From the NCBI GenBank assembly GCA_000620185.1, contig JHVO01000012.1, positions 62,001 through 126,000 on the forward strand: a DNA stretch of 64,000 nucleotides, in the 5' to 3' direction. The stretch's first letter is position 1. Each line of letters starts with the position of its first letter. The DNA comes from Geodermatophilaceae bacterium URHB0062. Lineage in GTDB: Bacteria; Actinomycetota; Actinomycetes; Mycobacteriales; Geodermatophilaceae. The notes beneath the pieces were generated by a model. That model did not search any database. It was not told where the DNA came from and was given only the letters and a program-made list of their open reading frames with translations. Below are positions 32,274 to 41,773 of the stretch, piece by piece. Both the position numbers and the translations under genes were made by a program.

Positions 32274-33779
32274 GTGGCGACGAGAACCCGACGCATCAAG
32301 TCGGTCGAGGACTCCATCCGCGACACCGACGAACCGGAGCACCGGCTCCGGCGACACCTGTCGGGGCTCGACCTCGCCGTCTTCGGGGTCGGGGTGATCA
32401 TCGGCACCGGCATCTTCGTCCTCACCGGCGTGGTGGCGAAGACGACGGCGGGTCCGGCCGTCGCCCTCTCGTTCGTGGTCGCCGGGATCGTCTGCGGGCT
32501 GGCCGCGATCTGCTACGCCGAGTTCGCCTCGACGGTGCCGGTCGCGGGCTCGGCCTACACGTTCTCCTACGCCACCTTCGGTGAGTTCGTCGCCTGGGTG
32601 ATCGGCTGGGACCTGATCCTCGAACTCGCGCTCGGCGCGGCGACGGTGTCGGTCGGCTGGTCGGGCTACCTCAACCAGTTGCTCGGCGACCTCGGCATCC
32701 CGCTCCCCGAGACGATCGCGGGGGAGACGGCCCGGTTCAACATTCCCGCGATGTTCATCGCGCTGGCGATGACCGGCGTGCTGATCCTCGGCATCAAGCT
32801 CTCGTCGCGCGTCACCTCGGTCATCGTCGCCATCAAGCTGGCGATCGTCCTGCTGGTGATCGTCGTCGGCGTCTTCTACGTGAAGGCCTCGAACTACACC
32901 CCCTTCATCCCGCCGGCCCAACCGACGGAGACGGGCAGCGGCTGGACCGCGCCGCTCATCCAGACGCTGTTCGGGTTCGCACCCAGCACCTTCGGCGTGG
33001 GCGGCATCCTCGCCGGCGCCGCGATCGTGTTCTTCGCATTCATCGGGTTCGACATCGTGGCGACCGCGGCCGAGGAGACGAAGAACCCCGAGAAGGACCT
33101 GCCGCGCGGGATCATCGGCTCGCTGGCGGTCTGCACGATCCTCTACGTGGCGGTGTCGCTCGTGGTGGTCGGCATGCAGCACTACACCGACCTGTCGGAG
33201 GCGGCACCCCTGGCGGACGCCTTCCGCAGCGTGGGACTGCCGTTCGTGTCGGGCCTGATCTCCGTCGGCGCACTGGCCGGCCTGACGTCGGTGGTCCTCA
33301 TCCTGCTGCTCGGTCAGTCGCGGGTGCTCTTCGCGATGAGCCGCGACCGCCTGCTCCCGCCGGCCCTGGCCACCGTCCACCCCCGCTACGGGACGCCGTA
33401 CCGGATCAGCCTGATCACCGGCGTGGTGGTCGCCGTGCTCGCCGGCCTCGTACCGCTGGGGACGCTGGCCGAGCTGGTGAACATCGGCACCCTGTTCGCC
33501 TTCGTGCTCGTCTCGATCGGCGTCTGGGTCCTGCGGCGCACCCGGCCGGATCTGCCCCGCTCGTTCCGCGTGCCGCTGGTGCCCGTGCTGCCGATCGTGT
33601 CGGCGCTGGCCTGCCTCTACCTGATGCTCAACCTCCCCGCCGCGACCTGGGCGCGGTTCGTCATCTGGATGGTCATCGGCATCGCGCTGTACTTCGTCTA
33701 CGGCCGCGGGCGCAGCCGGTTCACCACCCCGGGCGACCGGGAGGATGCCGCCGCCGCGAACGCCGCCCGCCGCGCCTGA
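32274..33779 (+). CDS. APC-family cationic amino-acid permease
   Basis: A 501-residue transporter with 12 or more hydrophobic segments. It opens RTRRIKSVEDSIRDTDEPEH and then has GVGVIIGTGIFVLTG, the helix-1 break of APC transporters, FAFIGFDIVATAAEETKNPEKDLP in helix 6/7, and PRYGTPYRISLITG. This is the CAT-like (YfnA/RocE-type) branch, probably importing basic or aromatic amino acids by proton symport. GTG 32274 has GGGAGGA upstream and beats the earlier GTG 32226. A hairpin overlapping the stop codon ends the unit. Confidence 0.9.
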   Translation: MATRTRRIKSVEDSIRDTDEPEHRLRRHLSGLDLAVFGVGVIIGTGIFVLTGVVAKTTAGPAVALSFVVAGIVCGLAAICYAEFASTVPVAGSAYTFSYATFGEFVAWVIGWDLILELALGAATVSVGWSGYLNQLLGDLGIPLPETIAGETARFNIPAMFIALAMTGVLILGIKLSSRVTSVIVAIKLAIVLLVIVVGVFYVKASNYTPFIPPAQPTETGSGWTAPLIQTLFGFAPSTFGVGGILAGAAIVFFAFIGFDIVATAAEETKNPEKDLPRGIIGSLAVCTILYVAVSLVVVGMQHYTDLSEAAPLADAFRSVGLPFVSGLISVGALAGLTSVVLILLLGQSRVLFAMSRDRLLPPALATVHPRYGTPYRISLITGVVVAVLAGLVPLGTLAELVNIGTLFAFVLVSIGVWVLRRTRPDLPRSFRVPLVPVLPIVSALACLYLMLNLPAATWARFVIWMVIGIALYFVYGRGRSRFTTPGDREDAAAANAARRA

Positions 33780-33819
33780 GCGCTCACTCCGGCGGGTGAG
33801 ACCCGCCGTCGAGCGCTCA
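33777..33819 (+). terminator. Two-tier hairpin overlapping the permease stop codon
   Basis: Outer 9-bp arms 33777-33785 and 33811-33819 enclose an inner perfect 7-bp stem (33790-33796 with 33802-33808, 5-base loop). The TGA of the permease gene is the first three bases of the outer arm. Confidence 0.7.
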
Positions 33820-33880
33820 GGAAGGGCCCGTCGGAGGCCGAGCTGACCGGTGACAGCACCAGCCGGTCAGGGAGAGCTCC

Positions 33881-34588
33881 GTGGCGATCAGCGTCCTCGA
33901 CGTGCACCATCCCGTCGTTCCTCGACGGGTCGCCGTGCCGTCGCTGCGCCTCGTGGCCCCTCCCGTCGGCGTTCCGGTTGCCGCACCCGCCGCTCCGGTC
34001 GCCTCCCCGGTCCGCCGGCTGCCGGTCGCCGTGCTCGCCGCGGGCCTGCTCGGCATCGTCGAGTCGGTCGCCCTGCTGGCGCTGGCCCTCACCGGTCTCG
34101 ACGGCGTGGTCGCCTGCACGGTCGTCGTCCCTGGCTGGGGCTTCGCCCTCGGGCTCGTCGCGCTGGCCGGCTGGATCGTGCTGTGCGCCGGTGGTGGCGC
34201 GGCCCTCCTCGACGGCGCGGGCCGCCGGCTCGTCGTCGGTGTCGCCGTCGCCGAGCTGGCGCTTCTCGCCCTGCTGATCGTCGTCACCACGACGACGTCT
34301 CTTTTCGCGGCCCCGCGCGGCGGCCTGCCCCTCCCGCTCCTGCTGCTGATGGTCACCGCCGTGCCGGTGGGCAAGCTGCTGCTGGTCGGTGCACCGTCAG
34401 CGATGGCCTGGATCGCCGAGGGCCCGCGGGTCCGCGAGCGCCGGGTCGACCCCGTGGCCGCGCACCGCCTGCTGGCCACGGTGACCCTCGGTCTCATCGG
34501 CGCCTCGCTGGCCGCCGTCGCCGTCCTGGCGCCGGTGCAGGGCGGCGGAATCGACGCCCCCGCGTCGGCCGTCTTCAGCCAGCACTGA
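33881..34588 (+). CDS. Membrane protein of unknown function
   Basis: A 235-residue protein. The first 45 residues are soluble and Pro/Val/Ala-rich; then come five hydrophobic segments (about 48-70, 78-103, 110-135, 140-165, 195-220) with a charged loop IAEGPRVRERRVDP. No domain is recognised. GTG 33881 is preceded by AGGGAGAG. A stem (33843-33850 with 33863-33870) lies just above that ribosome binding site. Downstream is the GC-rich repeat cluster before metG. Confidence 0.65.
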   Translation: MAISVLDVHHPVVPRRVAVPSLRLVAPPVGVPVAAPAAPVASPVRRLPVAVLAAGLLGIVESVALLALALTGLDGVVACTVVVPGWGFALGLVALAGWIVLCAGGGAALLDGAGRRLVVGVAVAELALLALLIVVTTTTSLFAAPRGGLPLPLLLLMVTAVPVGKLLLVGAPSAMAWIAEGPRVRERRVDPVAAHRLLATVTLGLIGASLAAVAVLAPVQGGGIDAPASAVFSQH

Positions 34589-34599
34589 GACCGCTCACT

Positions 34600-34787
34600 A
34601 CCGCTTGCTCGCCGCCTATCGCGCTCCGCTCCTCGGTCGCTCTGCGATCACGCGCCTCCGCGCTCGCTCCGCTCCTCGCTCGCTGGCGCTCGCTGCGATG
34701 CTCACTCGCTGGCGCTCGCTGGCGCTCGCTGCGATGCTCACTCGCTGTCGGCTCGGGCCCTCCCTGCGATGCTCGCGCCATCGGCGG
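34600..34787. repeat. GC-rich repeat cluster between a membrane gene and metG
   Basis: The stretch is built from variants of GCTCGCTGGCGCTCGCTGCG. A 26-base unit occurs perfectly at 34685-34710 and 34721-34746 (period 36). A 51-base segment, 34658-34708, recurs in inverted orientation at 57910-57960 with five mismatches. A partial third copy lies near 34760-34777. I see no gene in it. Confidence 0.85.
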
Positions 34788-34793
34788 CTTCAC

Positions 34794-34799
34794 TAGGCT
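34794..34799 (+). promoter_or_regulatory. -10 box TAGGCT for metG, leaderless arrangement
   Basis: TAGGCT, six bases, GTG 34806. Confidence 0.55.
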
Positions 34800-34805
34800 C
34801 GGTCC

Positions 34806-36599
34806 GTGAATCGGCACATCCTCACCGCTGTCGCCTGGCCCTACGCCAACGGCCCGCGGCACATCGGCCACGTCTCCGGATTCGGCGTCCCCTCCGACGT
34901 CTTCAGCCGGTACCACCGGATGGCCGGGGACAAGGTGCTCATGGTGAGCGGAACCGACGAGCACGGGACGCCGATCACCGTGGCCGCCGACGCCGAGGGC
35001 GTCACGCCGCGCGAGATCGCCGACCGCAACAACCGGATCATCGTGGGCGACCTGGCCAGCCTCGGGCTGAGCTACGACCTGTTCACCCGGACGACGACCG
35101 CCAACCACGCCGCGGTGAGCCAGGAGATCTTCCTCGGCCTGCTCAAGAACGGGTACGTCTTCCCACAGACCACGCTCGGCGCGATCAGCCCGTCGACCGG
35201 CCGCACGCTGCCCGACCGCTACATCGAGGGCACCTGCCCGATCTGCGGGTACGACGGCGCCCGCGGCGACCAGTGCGACAACTGCGGCAACCAGCTCGAC
35301 CCGACCGACCTGATCAACCCGGTCAGCCGGATCAACGGCGAGACGCCGATGTTCGTCGAGAGCGAGCACTACTTCCTCGACCTGCCCGCGTTCACCAAGG
35401 CCCTCGGCGACTGGTTGGCGACGCGCAAGAGCTGGCGGCCCAACGTCCTCAACTTCAGCGTCAACCTGCTCGACGACCTCAAGCCGCGCAGCTACACCCG
35501 CGACATCGACTGGGGTGTGCCGGTGCCGCTGGACGGCTGGCGCGACCGGCCCGACAAGCGCATCTACGTGTGGTTCGACGCGGTCGTGGGCTACCTGTCG
35601 GCGTCGATCGAGTGGGCGCGCCGCTCCGGCGATCCGGAGGCGTGGCGCCAGTGGTGGCAGACGCCGGACTCCGACGCCTACTACTTCATGGGCAAGGACA
35701 ACATCGTCTTCCACTCCGAGATCTGGCCCGCCCAGCTGCTGGGCTACAACGGCGAGGGCGACAAGGGCGGCACCGCGGGGTCGCTGGGCCGGCTCAACCT
35801 GCCCACCGAGGTCGTCTCGAGCGAGTTCCTCACCATGGAGGGGCGCAAGTTCTCCTCCTCCCGCCAGATCGTGATCTACGTGCGCGACTTCCTGGCCCGC
35901 TACGACGCCGACGCCCTGCGCTACTTCATCGCGGTCGCGGGGCCGGAGAACCAGGACACCGACTTCACCTGGGCGGAGTTCCTGCGCCGCAACAACGACG
36001 AGCTGGTCGCCGGCTGGGGGAACCTGGTCAACCGCTCGGTGTCGATGGCGGCCAAGAACGTCGGCGCCGTCCCGACGCCCGGTGAGCTGACGGACGCCGA
36101 TCGGGAGCTGCTCGCCACGACGTCCGGTGCCTTCGGGCCGGTCGGCGACCTGCTGTCGCGCAACCGGCAGAAGGCGGCGATCAGCGAGGCCATGCGGGTG
36201 GTCGGCGAGGCGAACAAGTACCTGTCGGACCAGGCGCCGTGGAAGCTCAAGGAGGACCCGGCCCGCCGGGACACCGTGCTGCACACCGCGCTGCAGGCGA
36301 TCAAGGACTGCAACGCCCTGCTCACGCCGTTCCTCCCGCACTCGGCGCAGACGGTGCACGAGCTCCTGGGGGGCACCGGCACGTGGTCGGTCGAGCCGCG
36401 GATCGAGGAGGTCACCGACCTCGACGACGGATCGCCGTACCCGATCATCACCGGCCCGTACGAGGAGGGGCAGGCGGTCTGGGGATCCACGCCGCTGGCT
36501 TCGCCGGGCACGCCGCTGGCGCCGCCGAAGCCGATCTTCACCAAGCTCGACCCGTCGGTGGTCGACGAGGAGCTCCGTCGCCTCGAGGAGGGCGAGTGA
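34806..36599 (+). CDS. metG: Methionyl-tRNA synthetase
   Basis: A 597-residue class I synthetase. HIGH motif as PRHIGHVSG near residue 20. The zinc knuckle has C144-x2-C147 and C157-x2-C160. The KMSKS-type loop is K348-F-S-S-S in [23 protein letters not shown] opens the anticodon-binding helices. It charges tRNA-Met with methionine via methionyl-AMP. No C-terminal dimerisation domain is present. The GTG start has TAGGCT six bases upstream, so the mRNA is probably leaderless. A perfect 30-base palindrome follows the stop, before tatD. Confidence 0.96.
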   Translation: MNRHILTAVAWPYANGPRHIGHVSGFGVPSDVFSRYHRMAGDKVLMVSGTDEHGTPITVAADAEGVTPREIADRNNRIIVGDLASLGLSYDLFTRTTTANHAAVSQEIFLGLLKNGYVFPQTTLGAISPSTGRTLPDRYIEGTCPICGYDGARGDQCDNCGNQLDPTDLINPVSRINGETPMFVESEHYFLDLPAFTKALGDWLATRKSWRPNVLNFSVNLLDDLKPRSYTRDIDWGVPVPLDGWRDRPDKRIYVWFDAVVGYLSASIEWARRSGDPEAWRQWWQTPDSDAYYFMGKDNIVFHSEIWPAQLLGYNGEGDKGGTAGSLGRLNLPTEVVSSEFLTMEGRKFSSSRQIVIYVRDFLARYDADALRYFIAVAGPENQDTDFTWAEFLRRNNDELVAGWGNLVNRSVSMAAKNVGAVPTPGELTDADRELLATTSGAFGPVGDLLSRNRQKAAISEAMRVVGEANKYLSDQAPWKLKEDPARRDTVLHTALQAIKDCNALLTPFLPHSAQTVHELLGGTGTWSVEPRIEEVTDLDDGSPYPIITGPYEEGQAVWGSTPLASPGTPLAPPKPIFTKLDPSVVDEELRRLEEGE

Positions 36600-36629
36600 C
36601 TCCGGCACTCATGGCCATGAGTGCCGGAG
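36600..36629. repeat. Perfect 30-base palindrome between metG and tatD
   Basis: Arms 36600-36614 and 36615-36629 are exactly complementary with no spacer. The 3' arm includes GGAG of the tatD ribosome binding site. It starts one base after the metG stop codon (36597-36599). Confidence 0.9.
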
Positions 36630-36636
36630 GGGACGC

Positions 36637-37524
36637 GTGAGCCGGTCGGCGTCGTCCCGCGCCAACCGGCGGGGGGAGCCGCCGCCGTCCCCCGAGCCGC
36701 TGCCCTCGCCCGCGCTGGACAGCCACACCCACCTCGACATCGTCCTGGGGGAGCGGCCGGCCGGCGACGAGCACGGGGAGTGGGCGTCGGACGACGACGT
36801 CGACGCCGAGATCGCCGCGGCGGCCGCGGTCGGCGTCCCGCGGCTGGTGCAGGTCGGCGTGGACGTGCCGTCGTCGCGGTGGTCGGCGGCGCTGGCCGCC
36901 CGGCATCCGAACGTGCTCGCGGCGGTGGCGCTGCACCCCAACGAGGCCGGCGAGGGCAGGGCGACCGAGGGGGCCCTGGCCGAGATCGACCGGCTGGCCG
37001 CGCTGCCGCGCGTCCGGGCGGTGGGCGAGACGGGCCTCGACCGGTACCGCACGGGCCCCGAGGGATGGGCGGCCCAGGAGGCCTCGTTCCGGGCGCACAT
37101 CCGGATCGCCAAGGACCGTGGCGTCGCGCTGGTGATCCACGACCGGGAGGCCCACGACGAGATCCTGCGGGTGCTCGAGGACGAGGGTGCCCCCGAGCAC
37201 ACCGTCTTCCACTGCTTCTCGGGCGACGCCGAGTTCGCCAGGGCCTGTGTCGAGCGGGGGTACGTCCTCTCCTTCGCGGGCACGCTCACCTTCGGCAACG
37301 CCGGCTACCTCCGCGAGGCGGCCGCGCTGGCGCCGGCCGACCAGCTGCTGGTGGAGACCGACGCCCCCTTCCTGACGCCGATGCCGCACCGCGGCCGACC
37401 CAACGCGTCGCGGCTGGTGCCGCACACGGTCCGCGCCCTGGCCGAGGTGAAGGGCGTCGACCTCGACGAGCTCTGCCACCACCTGACGACGACGGCGGAA
37501 CGCGTCTTCGGCAGCTGGGAGTAG
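36637..37524 (+). CDS. tatD: TatD-family deoxyribonuclease
   Basis: A 295-residue metal-dependent hydrolase on a TIM barrel. Metal ligands: HTH in LDSHTHLDIV, E in VGETGLDRYR, H in LVIHDREAH, H in VFHCFSGD and D in LVETDAPFLTPMP. The family degrades DNA 3'-5' and may act in repair or clearance. The first 35 residues are Ser/Arg/Pro-rich and unconserved. The GTG start at 36637 has GGAGGGG upstream, partly inside the palindrome. Operon order metG-tatD-rpfB-rsmA-ispE is conserved in actinobacteria. Confidence 0.93.
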   Translation: MSRSASSRANRRGEPPPSPEPLPSPALDSHTHLDIVLGERPAGDEHGEWASDDDVDAEIAAAAAVGVPRLVQVGVDVPSSRWSAALAARHPNVLAAVALHPNEAGEGRATEGALAEIDRLAALPRVRAVGETGLDRYRTGPEGWAAQEASFRAHIRIAKDRGVALVIHDREAHDEILRVLEDEGAPEHTVFHCFSGDAEFARACVERGYVLSFAGTLTFGNAGYLREAAALAPADQLLVETDAPFLTPMPHRGRPNASRLVPHTVRALAEVKGVDLDELCHHLTTTAERVFGSWE

Positions 37525-37637
37525 GCCCGGCGGCGTCGACCATCGGCACGTGGCTGGTCGGCGCGCCGAAGGCGGCAGCCATACGCCGATGATCACGGGG
37601 GCGTGCACACCCGGCGCCGTCTCACAGCGGAGCGAGG

Positions 37638-37643
37638 CACACT
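37638..37643 (+). promoter_or_regulatory. Possible -10 box CACACT, leaderless arrangement
   Basis: CACACT six bases before GTG 37650. Confidence 0.3.
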
Positions 37644-37649
37644 TGGACC

Positions 37650-38489
37650 GTGGGCCGTCTCATCGCCGTGGTGCTCTTCATCGCCGTCCTGGTGCCCGGG
37701 GTGCTGCTCGGCCGGGCCTGGTGGCTGGCCGCGGGCAGGCGGGCGGTCGCCGCGGGTGCGGTGGAGCTGGTGGCGCCGACTCCCGAGGGGGCGGCGATCC
37801 TGAACAGGCAGGCCCTGCACGGACGTCGGCTGCGGCGACTCGGTCTGCTGCTGGGCCTGGCCGGGGTGGTCGCCAGCGTCGTCCTCTTCGCCGAGGCGTC
37901 GGTCTTCCTGTGGGTGCCGGTCCTGGCCGTGGGGCTGCTGGCCGGCGTCCTGGTCGGGGAGGCGACCCGGCCCAGGCCGCGCTGGGCGCTGAGCTCTCCG
38001 CCGCGGCGGCCGCACCAGGCCGATCTGGTGTCGGCCTGGCTGGTCTGGACCATGCGCGGTGTGCTGGCCGCCGAGCTCGTGACGGCGATCGTGCTGTGGC
38101 GGTCCGGTGAGCTCGCCGGTGCGGTGGCCTGGGCGGCGGTCCTGGTCCCGCTGATCGCGTGGGCCGTCGCCGAGGTGGCCCTGCTCCGGACGCTGGTGCG
38201 GCCGCTGCCGGCCGAGGGAGCCGATGTGCCGATCGATGAGGCGCTGCGGACCTGGACCGCGCACCTGGCCGTCGCGGCCGCCAGCGTGCTCGGCCTGCTG
38301 CCGCTCGGCGCCCTGCTGCTGGTGGGCGGGATCGAGCTCGGGAACCGCGCGAGCGACGGCATCGACCTGCGCCCGGTGGCCCTCGTCGCGGGCGGGTTCT
38401 CCGCGCTGGCCGCGGGCATCGCGGTGGCCGGTTTCCTGCTGACCTGGCTGCGGCCGATCCGCTCCAGCACGCCCGCCCTCGCGGGCTAG
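37650..38489 (+). CDS. Membrane protein of unknown function between tatD and rpfB
   Basis: A 279-residue protein with about seven hydrophobic segments: residues 4-24, 66-84, 87-105, 130-150, 158-180, 208-232 and 245-268. A soluble loop after TM1 reads LVAPTPEGAAILNRQAL. No motif points to a function. GTG 37650 with CACACT six bases upstream. It interrupts the usual tatD-rpfB neighbourhood, so it may be specific to this lineage. Confidence 0.7.
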   Translation: MGRLIAVVLFIAVLVPGVLLGRAWWLAAGRRAVAAGAVELVAPTPEGAAILNRQALHGRRLRRLGLLLGLAGVVASVVLFAEASVFLWVPVLAVGLLAGVLVGEATRPRPRWALSSPPRRPHQADLVSAWLVWTMRGVLAAELVTAIVLWRSGELAGAVAWAAVLVPLIAWAVAEVALLRTLVRPLPAEGADVPIDEALRTWTAHLAVAAASVLGLLPLGALLLVGGIELGNRASDGIDLRPVALVAGGFSALAAGIAVAGFLLTWLRPIRSSTPALAG

Positions 38490-38862
38490 CGGTGCCGCGC
38501 AGAACGGGTCTTCCTGCCCGGATCCGCCTGCTTCACCCTGTGGCCTTGATCACCCGGGAAACGGGTCGATAACGCCACGTCACACGCGCCTCATGCGGCA
38601 CTTCGTCGCGCTCTGTGTCGGCGTGCCCACGGAGCGCTCGCTCGGGCTCTGCTTCACTCCGTTCGCACCGTTGCCCCATGCACCGTCTTCGTTATCGTGT
38701 CGTGACCGACAGCCGGGGTGGAGATCGACCCGGGTGGCGTCTACGGACCCCGAGCTATCGCGCCGGGAGCCGGCGCGCCCCCGAGCCGGTACCCGGCGGA
38801 TGCCCGTCCCCGGACGGCGCGCCCGCCCTCCTGCCCGGGTTCTGTGACCCTGTGGAAGTGAC
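38490..38862. other. Leader and promoter region of rpfB
   Basis: A 373-base gap without a supported gene. It holds a CRP-like site (38539-38554), a small ACCCG/CGGGT hairpin just after it, and a TTATCGT-like -10 candidate near 38692-38699. A GC-rich leader of more than 100 bases would follow. Resuscitation-promoting-factor genes often have long regulated leaders. I looked for the ydaO-type c-di-AMP riboswitch and could not find its conserved core. Confidence 0.45.
38539..38554. promoter_or_regulatory. CRP-like half-site pair upstream of rpfB
   Basis: TGTGG, six bases, TCACC: eight of ten positions match the CRP consensus TGTGA-N6-TCACA. CRP controls an rpf gene in M. tuberculosis, which makes the site plausible. 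Confidence 0.35.
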
Positions 38863-39951
38863 GTGCGCCGCTCCCTCCAGCTCAGTCTCTTCGCCCTCGT
38901 CCTCGTCGGACTGGTGGGCGGATCGCTGGCCTTCTTCCTCGCCCAGAAGTCCGTGACGGTCACCGTCGACGGGCAGGCGCGCCACGTCGGCACGTACGCC
39001 GACACGGTGGGCGAGGTGCTGGATGAGGAGGGCCTGCTGCCCGCCTCGCACGACGTCGTCCTCCCCGCGGTCGGCCAGACGCTCACCGACGGCGCGACCG
39101 TGGTGCTCAACCGCGCGCGGCCCCTGCAGCTCACGGTGGACGGCGTCCAGCGTGAGGTCTACGTGACCGCGCTGTCGGTCGACCAGGCGCTCGACCAGCT
39201 GGGCTACCGCGCCGACGACCTGGTGCTCTCCGCCAGCCGTAGCGAGCGTCTCCCGCTCGACGGCATGCAGCTGACCATCAGCACGCCCAAGGACGTCGTC
39301 CTCGTCAACGACGGCAAGGAGCGCGTGGTCTCGACGACCGCGGGCACGGCCGGCGAGCTGCTCGCCGAGCAGGGCATCGCGCTCAGCGCCACCGACCGCA
39401 CCAGCCTCCGCCTCGACCAGGCGCTGCTCGACAAGATGCGGCTGCAGGTCTTCCGGGTGCAGGTGACCGAGGTCGACGTCCCCTCGGCGATCGCCCCCGA
39501 GCGCGTCGAGACCGCCGACCCCAACGCCTTCCAGGGCGACGAGACCGTGACGACGGCGGGCGTGCCGGGTCAGCAGGTCACCCGGTTCCGCGTGACCGTC
39601 ACCGACGGCGTCGAGACCGGCCGGGAGGCTCTCAAGACCACCGTGACCAGGAAGCCCGTCCCCGAGCAGGTCTCCGTCGGCGCGAAGCCGCGGCCGGTCA
39701 ACAAGCCCTCGGCCGACGGCCTGAACTGGGCGGCGCTCGCGCAGTGCGAGTCCGGCGGCAACCCCTCGGCCGTCAGCGCCAGCGGCACGTACCGCGGCCT
39801 CTACCAGTTCTCCCGGCAGACCTGGGCGGGCGTCGGCGGCACGGGTGACCCGGCGCAGGCGTCGGCCGACGAGCAGACCTACCGGGCGCAGCTGTTGTAC
39901 AACCGCAGTGGCGCGGGCCAGTGGGGCTGCGGCCGCCACCTCTTCGACTGA
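38863..39951 (+). CDS. rpfB: Resuscitation-promoting factor RpfB
   Basis: A 362-residue exported muralytic protein. Residues 8-28 are a membrane anchor or signal. Three DUF348 (ubiquitin-like) repeats follow: [19 protein letters not shown], then [19 protein letters not shown], then [19 protein letters not shown]5 domain spans about 200-275. The C-terminal Rpf domain (287-362) has catalytic E296 in [12 protein letters not shown], and C295 can bridge to C357 (WGCGRHLFD). It cleaves peptidoglycan with lysozyme-like chemistry and promotes regrowth from dormancy. GTG 38863 has GGAAG upstream. A repeat-family hairpin begins right at its stop, before rsmA. Confidence 0.95.
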   Translation: MRRSLQLSLFALVLVGLVGGSLAFFLAQKSVTVTVDGQARHVGTYADTVGEVLDEEGLLPASHDVVLPAVGQTLTDGATVVLNRARPLQLTVDGVQREVYVTALSVDQALDQLGYRADDLVLSASRSERLPLDGMQLTISTPKDVVLVNDGKERVVSTTAGTAGELLAEQGIALSATDRTSLRLDQALLDKMRLQVFRVQVTEVDVPSAIAPERVETADPNAFQGDETVTTAGVPGQQVTRFRVTVTDGVETGREALKTTVTRKPVPEQVSVGAKPRPVNKPSADGLNWAALAQCESGGNPSAVSASGTYRGLYQFSRQTWAGVGGTGDPAQASADEQTYRAQLLYNRSGAGQWGCGRHLFD

Positions 39952-40018
39952 TGAAGGACCCCACTGCCCCCCACCGCTCGCACGCTCGCGGCGGGTCCCT
40001 GCAGCGGGGCCGTTCCTG
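39950..40018. repeat. Stop-codon-linked hairpin repeat, copy 1 (rpfB/rsmA)
   Basis: Begins with ATGAAGG at 39951-39957, overlapping the rpfB stop, and ends CGGGGCC near 40011. It folds as a long GC-rich hairpin. It aligns over 61 bases with the copy at 58950-59010, about 13 mismatches, with outer and inner stem sequences conserved. Confidence 0.7.
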
Positions 40019-40024
40019 ACGGGC

Positions 40025-40861
40025 ATGCTGGGGCCGGCGGTCATCCGCGAGCTGGCCCAGCAGCTGGACCTGCGCCCGACGAAGAGCCTCGGCCAGAACT
40101 TCCTGCACGACGCCAACACCATCCGCAGGATCGTGCGCACCGCCGGCCTCCGGGACGACGACGTCGTCCTCGAGGTGGGCCCCGGCCTCGGCTCGCTCAC
40201 CTTGGGCCTGCTGCCGGCCGCCGCGCACGTGACGGCCGTGGAGATCGATCCACGCCTCGCGCGGCAGCTGCCGGTCACCGTGGCCGAGCGCGCACCCGCG
40301 CTCGCCGACCGGCTCACGGTCGTCGAGGACGACGCGCTGCGCGTCCGGGAGCTGCCCGGCCCGCCGCCGACCGCGCTGGTGGCCAACCTGCCCTACAACG
40401 TCGCGGTGCCCGTGCTGCTGCACCTGCTCGAGCTGCTGCCGACACTGGAGAGTGCGCTCATCCTGGTGCAGGCGGAGGTCGCCGAGCGGCTGGCCGCCGC
40501 GCCCGGCAGCGCGGCCTACGGCATCCCGTCGGTCAAGGCCGCCTGGTACGGCGACGTACGCCGTGCCGGGTCGATCGGCCGGCGCGTCTTCTGGCCCGAG
40601 CCCAACGTCGACTCGGGGCTCGTGGCGCTCACCCGGCGTCCGCCGCCGGAGGGCGACCGCCGGGCCACCTTCGCTGTCGTCGACGCCGCCTTCGCCTCCC
40701 GCCGGAAGGGGCTGCGGGCGGCGCTGTCCCGCTGGGCCGGGAGTCCGGCCGCGGCGGAGGTGCGGCTGCGGGCCGCCGGGATCGACCCCTCGACCCGCGG
40801 CGAGCAGCTGTCGGTCACCGACTTCGCGCGGCTGGCCGCGACCGACCCGGTGCAGCCGTGA
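40025..40861 (+). CDS. rsmA: 16S rRNA (adenine(1518)-N6/adenine(1519)-N6)-dimethyltransferase
   Basis: A 278-residue KsgA/RsmA. SAM-binding motif [15 protein letters not shown], motif with [12 protein letters not shown], the catalytic NLPYN in [15 protein letters not shown], and [14 protein letters not shown]. It dimethylates two adjacent adenines near the 3' end of 16S rRNA, a late ribosome-assembly checkpoint. ATG 40025 is taken because the segment above is the hairpin repeat. The C-terminal stop overlaps the ispE GTG (GTGA). Cotranscribed with ispE. Confidence 0.94.
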   Translation: MLGPAVIRELAQQLDLRPTKSLGQNFLHDANTIRRIVRTAGLRDDDVVLEVGPGLGSLTLGLLPAAAHVTAVEIDPRLARQLPVTVAERAPALADRLTVVEDDALRVRELPGPPPTALVANLPYNVAVPVLLHLLELLPTLESALILVQAEVAERLAAAPGSAAYGIPSVKAAWYGDVRRAGSIGRRVFWPEPNVDSGLVALTRRPPPEGDRRATFAVVDAAFASRRKGLRAALSRWAGSPAAAEVRLRAAGIDPSTRGEQLSVTDFARLAATDPVQP

Positions 40862-41766
40862 CCGTCACGGCGCGCGCCCCGGCCAAGGTCAACGTGCACC
40901 TCGGCGTCGGCTCGCTGCGGGCCGACGGCTTCCACGAGCTGCGGACCGTCTACCTCGCCGTCTCTCTGTTCGACACGGTCACGGTGGGGCCGGGCGACGG
41001 GCTGTCGGTCTCGGTGACCGGCGAGGGCGCGGGCGGCGACGTCCCGACCGACCGCCGCAACCTCGTGTGGCAGGCGGCCGAGCTCCTCGCGGCGCACGCC
41101 GGGGTGCCGGCGGACGCCACGATCGCCGTCGCGAAGAACATCCCGGCCGCCGCAGGCCTGGCCGGCGGCAGCGCCGACGCCGCGGCCGCCCTCGTCGCCC
41201 TCGACGAGCTGTGGGGTACCCGCGCCTCTCGAGGCGACCTGGCCGGCCTCGCGGCGCGGCTGGGCAGCGACGTGCCGTTCAGCCTGGCGGGCGGGGTGGC
41301 CCTCGGCTCGGGGCGTGGTGAGCAGCTGTCGCCGGTGCTGGCCCGGCGTCCCTCGCACTGGGTGCTGGGCATAGCGGCCGACGGCCTGTCCACGCCGGCG
41401 GTCTACCGCGAGCTCGACCGCCTGCGCGCGGCCGGGCGGGTGGCCGACGGCACCGATCTGTCCTCGCCGGACGCCGTGCTCGGGGCGCTGCGCGACGGGC
41501 CGCCCGCCGCGCTCGGTGCCGCCCTGAGCAACGACCTGCAGGCGCCGGCGTTCTCCCTGCGCCCGGAGCTCCGGCGGGCACTGCGGGCCGCGACGGACGC
41601 CGGCGCGGTCGCCGCGCTGGTGAGCGGATCCGGGCCCACCGTCGCCGCGCTGACCGACGACGAGGACGCCGCCGTCCGCCTGGCCGCCGTCCTGGCCGGC
41701 GAGGGAGTGTTCCGCACCGTCCGCGTGGTGCACGGCCCGGTGCCGGGAGCGCGCGTCCTCTCCTGA
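40858..41766 (+). CDS. ispE: 4-diphosphocytidyl-2-C-methyl-D-erythritol kinase
   Basis: A 302-residue GHMP kinase. It has [24 protein letters not shown] in two conserved blocks (substrate and catalytic Lys region), the ATP-binding [17 protein letters not shown], and the C-terminal [11 protein letters not shown]. It phosphorylates CDP-methylerythritol in the MEP isoprenoid pathway. GTG 40858 overlaps the rsmA stop. No other MEP gene is in the window; the rsmA-ispE pairing is conserved across actinobacteria. Confidence 0.94.
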   Translation: MTVTARAPAKVNVHLGVGSLRADGFHELRTVYLAVSLFDTVTVGPGDGLSVSVTGEGAGGDVPTDRRNLVWQAAELLAAHAGVPADATIAVAKNIPAAAGLAGGSADAAAALVALDELWGTRASRGDLAGLAARLGSDVPFSLAGGVALGSGRGEQLSPVLARRPSHWVLGIAADGLSTPAVYRELDRLRAAGRVADGTDLSSPDAVLGALRDGPPAALGAALSNDLQAPAFSLRPELRRALRAATDAGAVAALVSGSGPTVAALTDDEDAAVRLAAVLAGEGVFRTVRVVHGPVPGARVLS

Positions 41767-41773
41767 GCCCTCG

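Noticed and set aside
38490-38862. Possible ydaO-type c-di-AMP riboswitch before rpfB
   Set aside because: Such riboswitches precede some actinobacterial rpf genes, but I could not find the conserved core or its paired helices; only a small hairpin and a CRP-like site are visible.
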